DNA of 6,306 nucleotides from Actinomycetales bacterium (GTDB taxonomy: Bacteria > Actinomycetota > Actinomycetes > S36-B12), in assembly GCA_017849335.1 (NCBI GenBank), contig JAFIHP010000268.1:1-6306 (forward strand), read 5' to 3'. The notes under the pieces are model-generated. The model was not told the origin of the DNA. It did no database searches and saw only the letters and a program-made list of their open reading frames with translations. The first letter of the stretch is position 1; each line of letters opens with the position of its first letter. The position numbers and the translations under genes are program-made. This document shows, piece by piece, positions 5,945 to 6,306 of this stretch.

Positions 5945-6306
5945 CTACTTCAGGACGTAGATCATGAAGAACAGGGCGATCCAGACGACATCGACGAAGT
6001 GCCAGTAGTACGACGTGACGATGGCCCGCGTGGCCTGGTCGTGCGTGAACCGCTTGGTGACGAACGTGGTGGCGAGGACGAACAGGAAGGCGATCAGTCC
6101 GCCGGTCACGTGCAGTCCGTGGAACCCGGTGGTCAGGTAGAACGCGGAGCCGTAGGCGTTGCTCGACAGGGTCAGGCCCTCGTGCACCAGCGTGGCGTAC
6201 TCCGTCACCTGGCCGGCGATGAAGATCGAGCCCATGATGAAGGTGATCACGAACCAGCGGCGCAGGCCCTTCACGTCGCCGCGCTCGGCCGCGAAGGCGC
6301 CCAGCT
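5945..6306 (-). CDS. ctaE: Cytochrome c oxidase subunit III, 5' end missing
   Basis: The gene runs off the right edge. About 119 C-terminal codons are visible, ending at TAG 5947-5945. The frame stays open to the edge (LGAFAAERGDVKGLRR precedes the first helix), so GTG 6274 is an internal valine and not the start; the full protein is usually about 200 residues. Three helices can be seen: one with GQVTEYATL, one with the histidine-containing GFHGLHV, and a last one with YYWHFVDVVWIALFF. These are hallmarks of heme-copper oxidase subunit III, which binds no redox cofactor but sustains proton pumping and assembly. It is the first gene seen of the - strand operon, upstream of qcrC, the standard actinobacterial order ctaE-qcrC-qcrA-qcrB. 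Its promoter lies outside the window. Confidence 0.96.
   Translation of the reverse strand, partial: LGAFAAERGDVKGLRRWFVITFIMGSIFIAGQVTEYATLVHEGLTLSSNAYGSAFYLTTGFHGLHVTGGLIAFLFVLATTFVTKRFTHDQATRAIVTSYYWHFVDVVWIALFFMIYVLK

Overview
The window is GC-rich and packed with genes for the aerobic respiratory chain of an actinobacterium. The evidence for this is a diheme QcrC with two CXXCH motifs, a three-helix Rieske protein QcrA with a twin-arginine pair before its third helix, a cytochrome b with a PDWY motif and a long C-terminal tail, and a four-helix actinobacterial CtaF. Together these define the cytochrome bcc-aa3 supercomplex. Gene order and sequence style suggest a Nocardioides- or Aeromicrobium-like member of the Propionibacteriales, but that placement is from memory of the family and is not firm.

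Layout, left to right. On the + strand: the last 68 codons of ctaD (oxidase subunit I), then ctaF (oxidase subunit IV) overlapping it by 4 bp. After a 63-bp gap comes a lipoprotein L,D-transpeptidase with two Ig-like domains and a YkuD domain. A 261-bp convergent intergenic region follows (2028-2288). It holds a 12-bp palindrome, a pair of imperfect 22-bp direct repeats and a perfect 15-bp-stem hairpin just beyond qcrB. On the - strand, read from right to left: ctaE (oxidase subunit III, 5' end outside the window), qcrC, qcrA and qcrB. qcrC/qcrA and qcrA/qcrB are joined by 4-bp ATGA overlaps.

How the genes work together. QcrB oxidises menaquinol. Electrons pass through the QcrA iron-sulfur cluster to the two hemes of QcrC, which is membrane-anchored and stands in for a soluble cytochrome c, and then to the CtaC/CtaD/CtaE/CtaF oxidase, which reduces oxygen and pumps protons. 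The subunits are encoded by two converging transcription units that meet at the hairpin. The L,D-transpeptidase acts on peptidoglycan outside the membrane and has no known part in respiration. It is the only non-respiratory gene here.

I found no mobile element, CRISPR array, RNA gene or clearly new system. The points most worth checking are the cell-wall enzyme inside the respiratory locus, the repeat cluster downstream of it, the histidine-rich tail of QcrB and the start codon of the transpeptidase.
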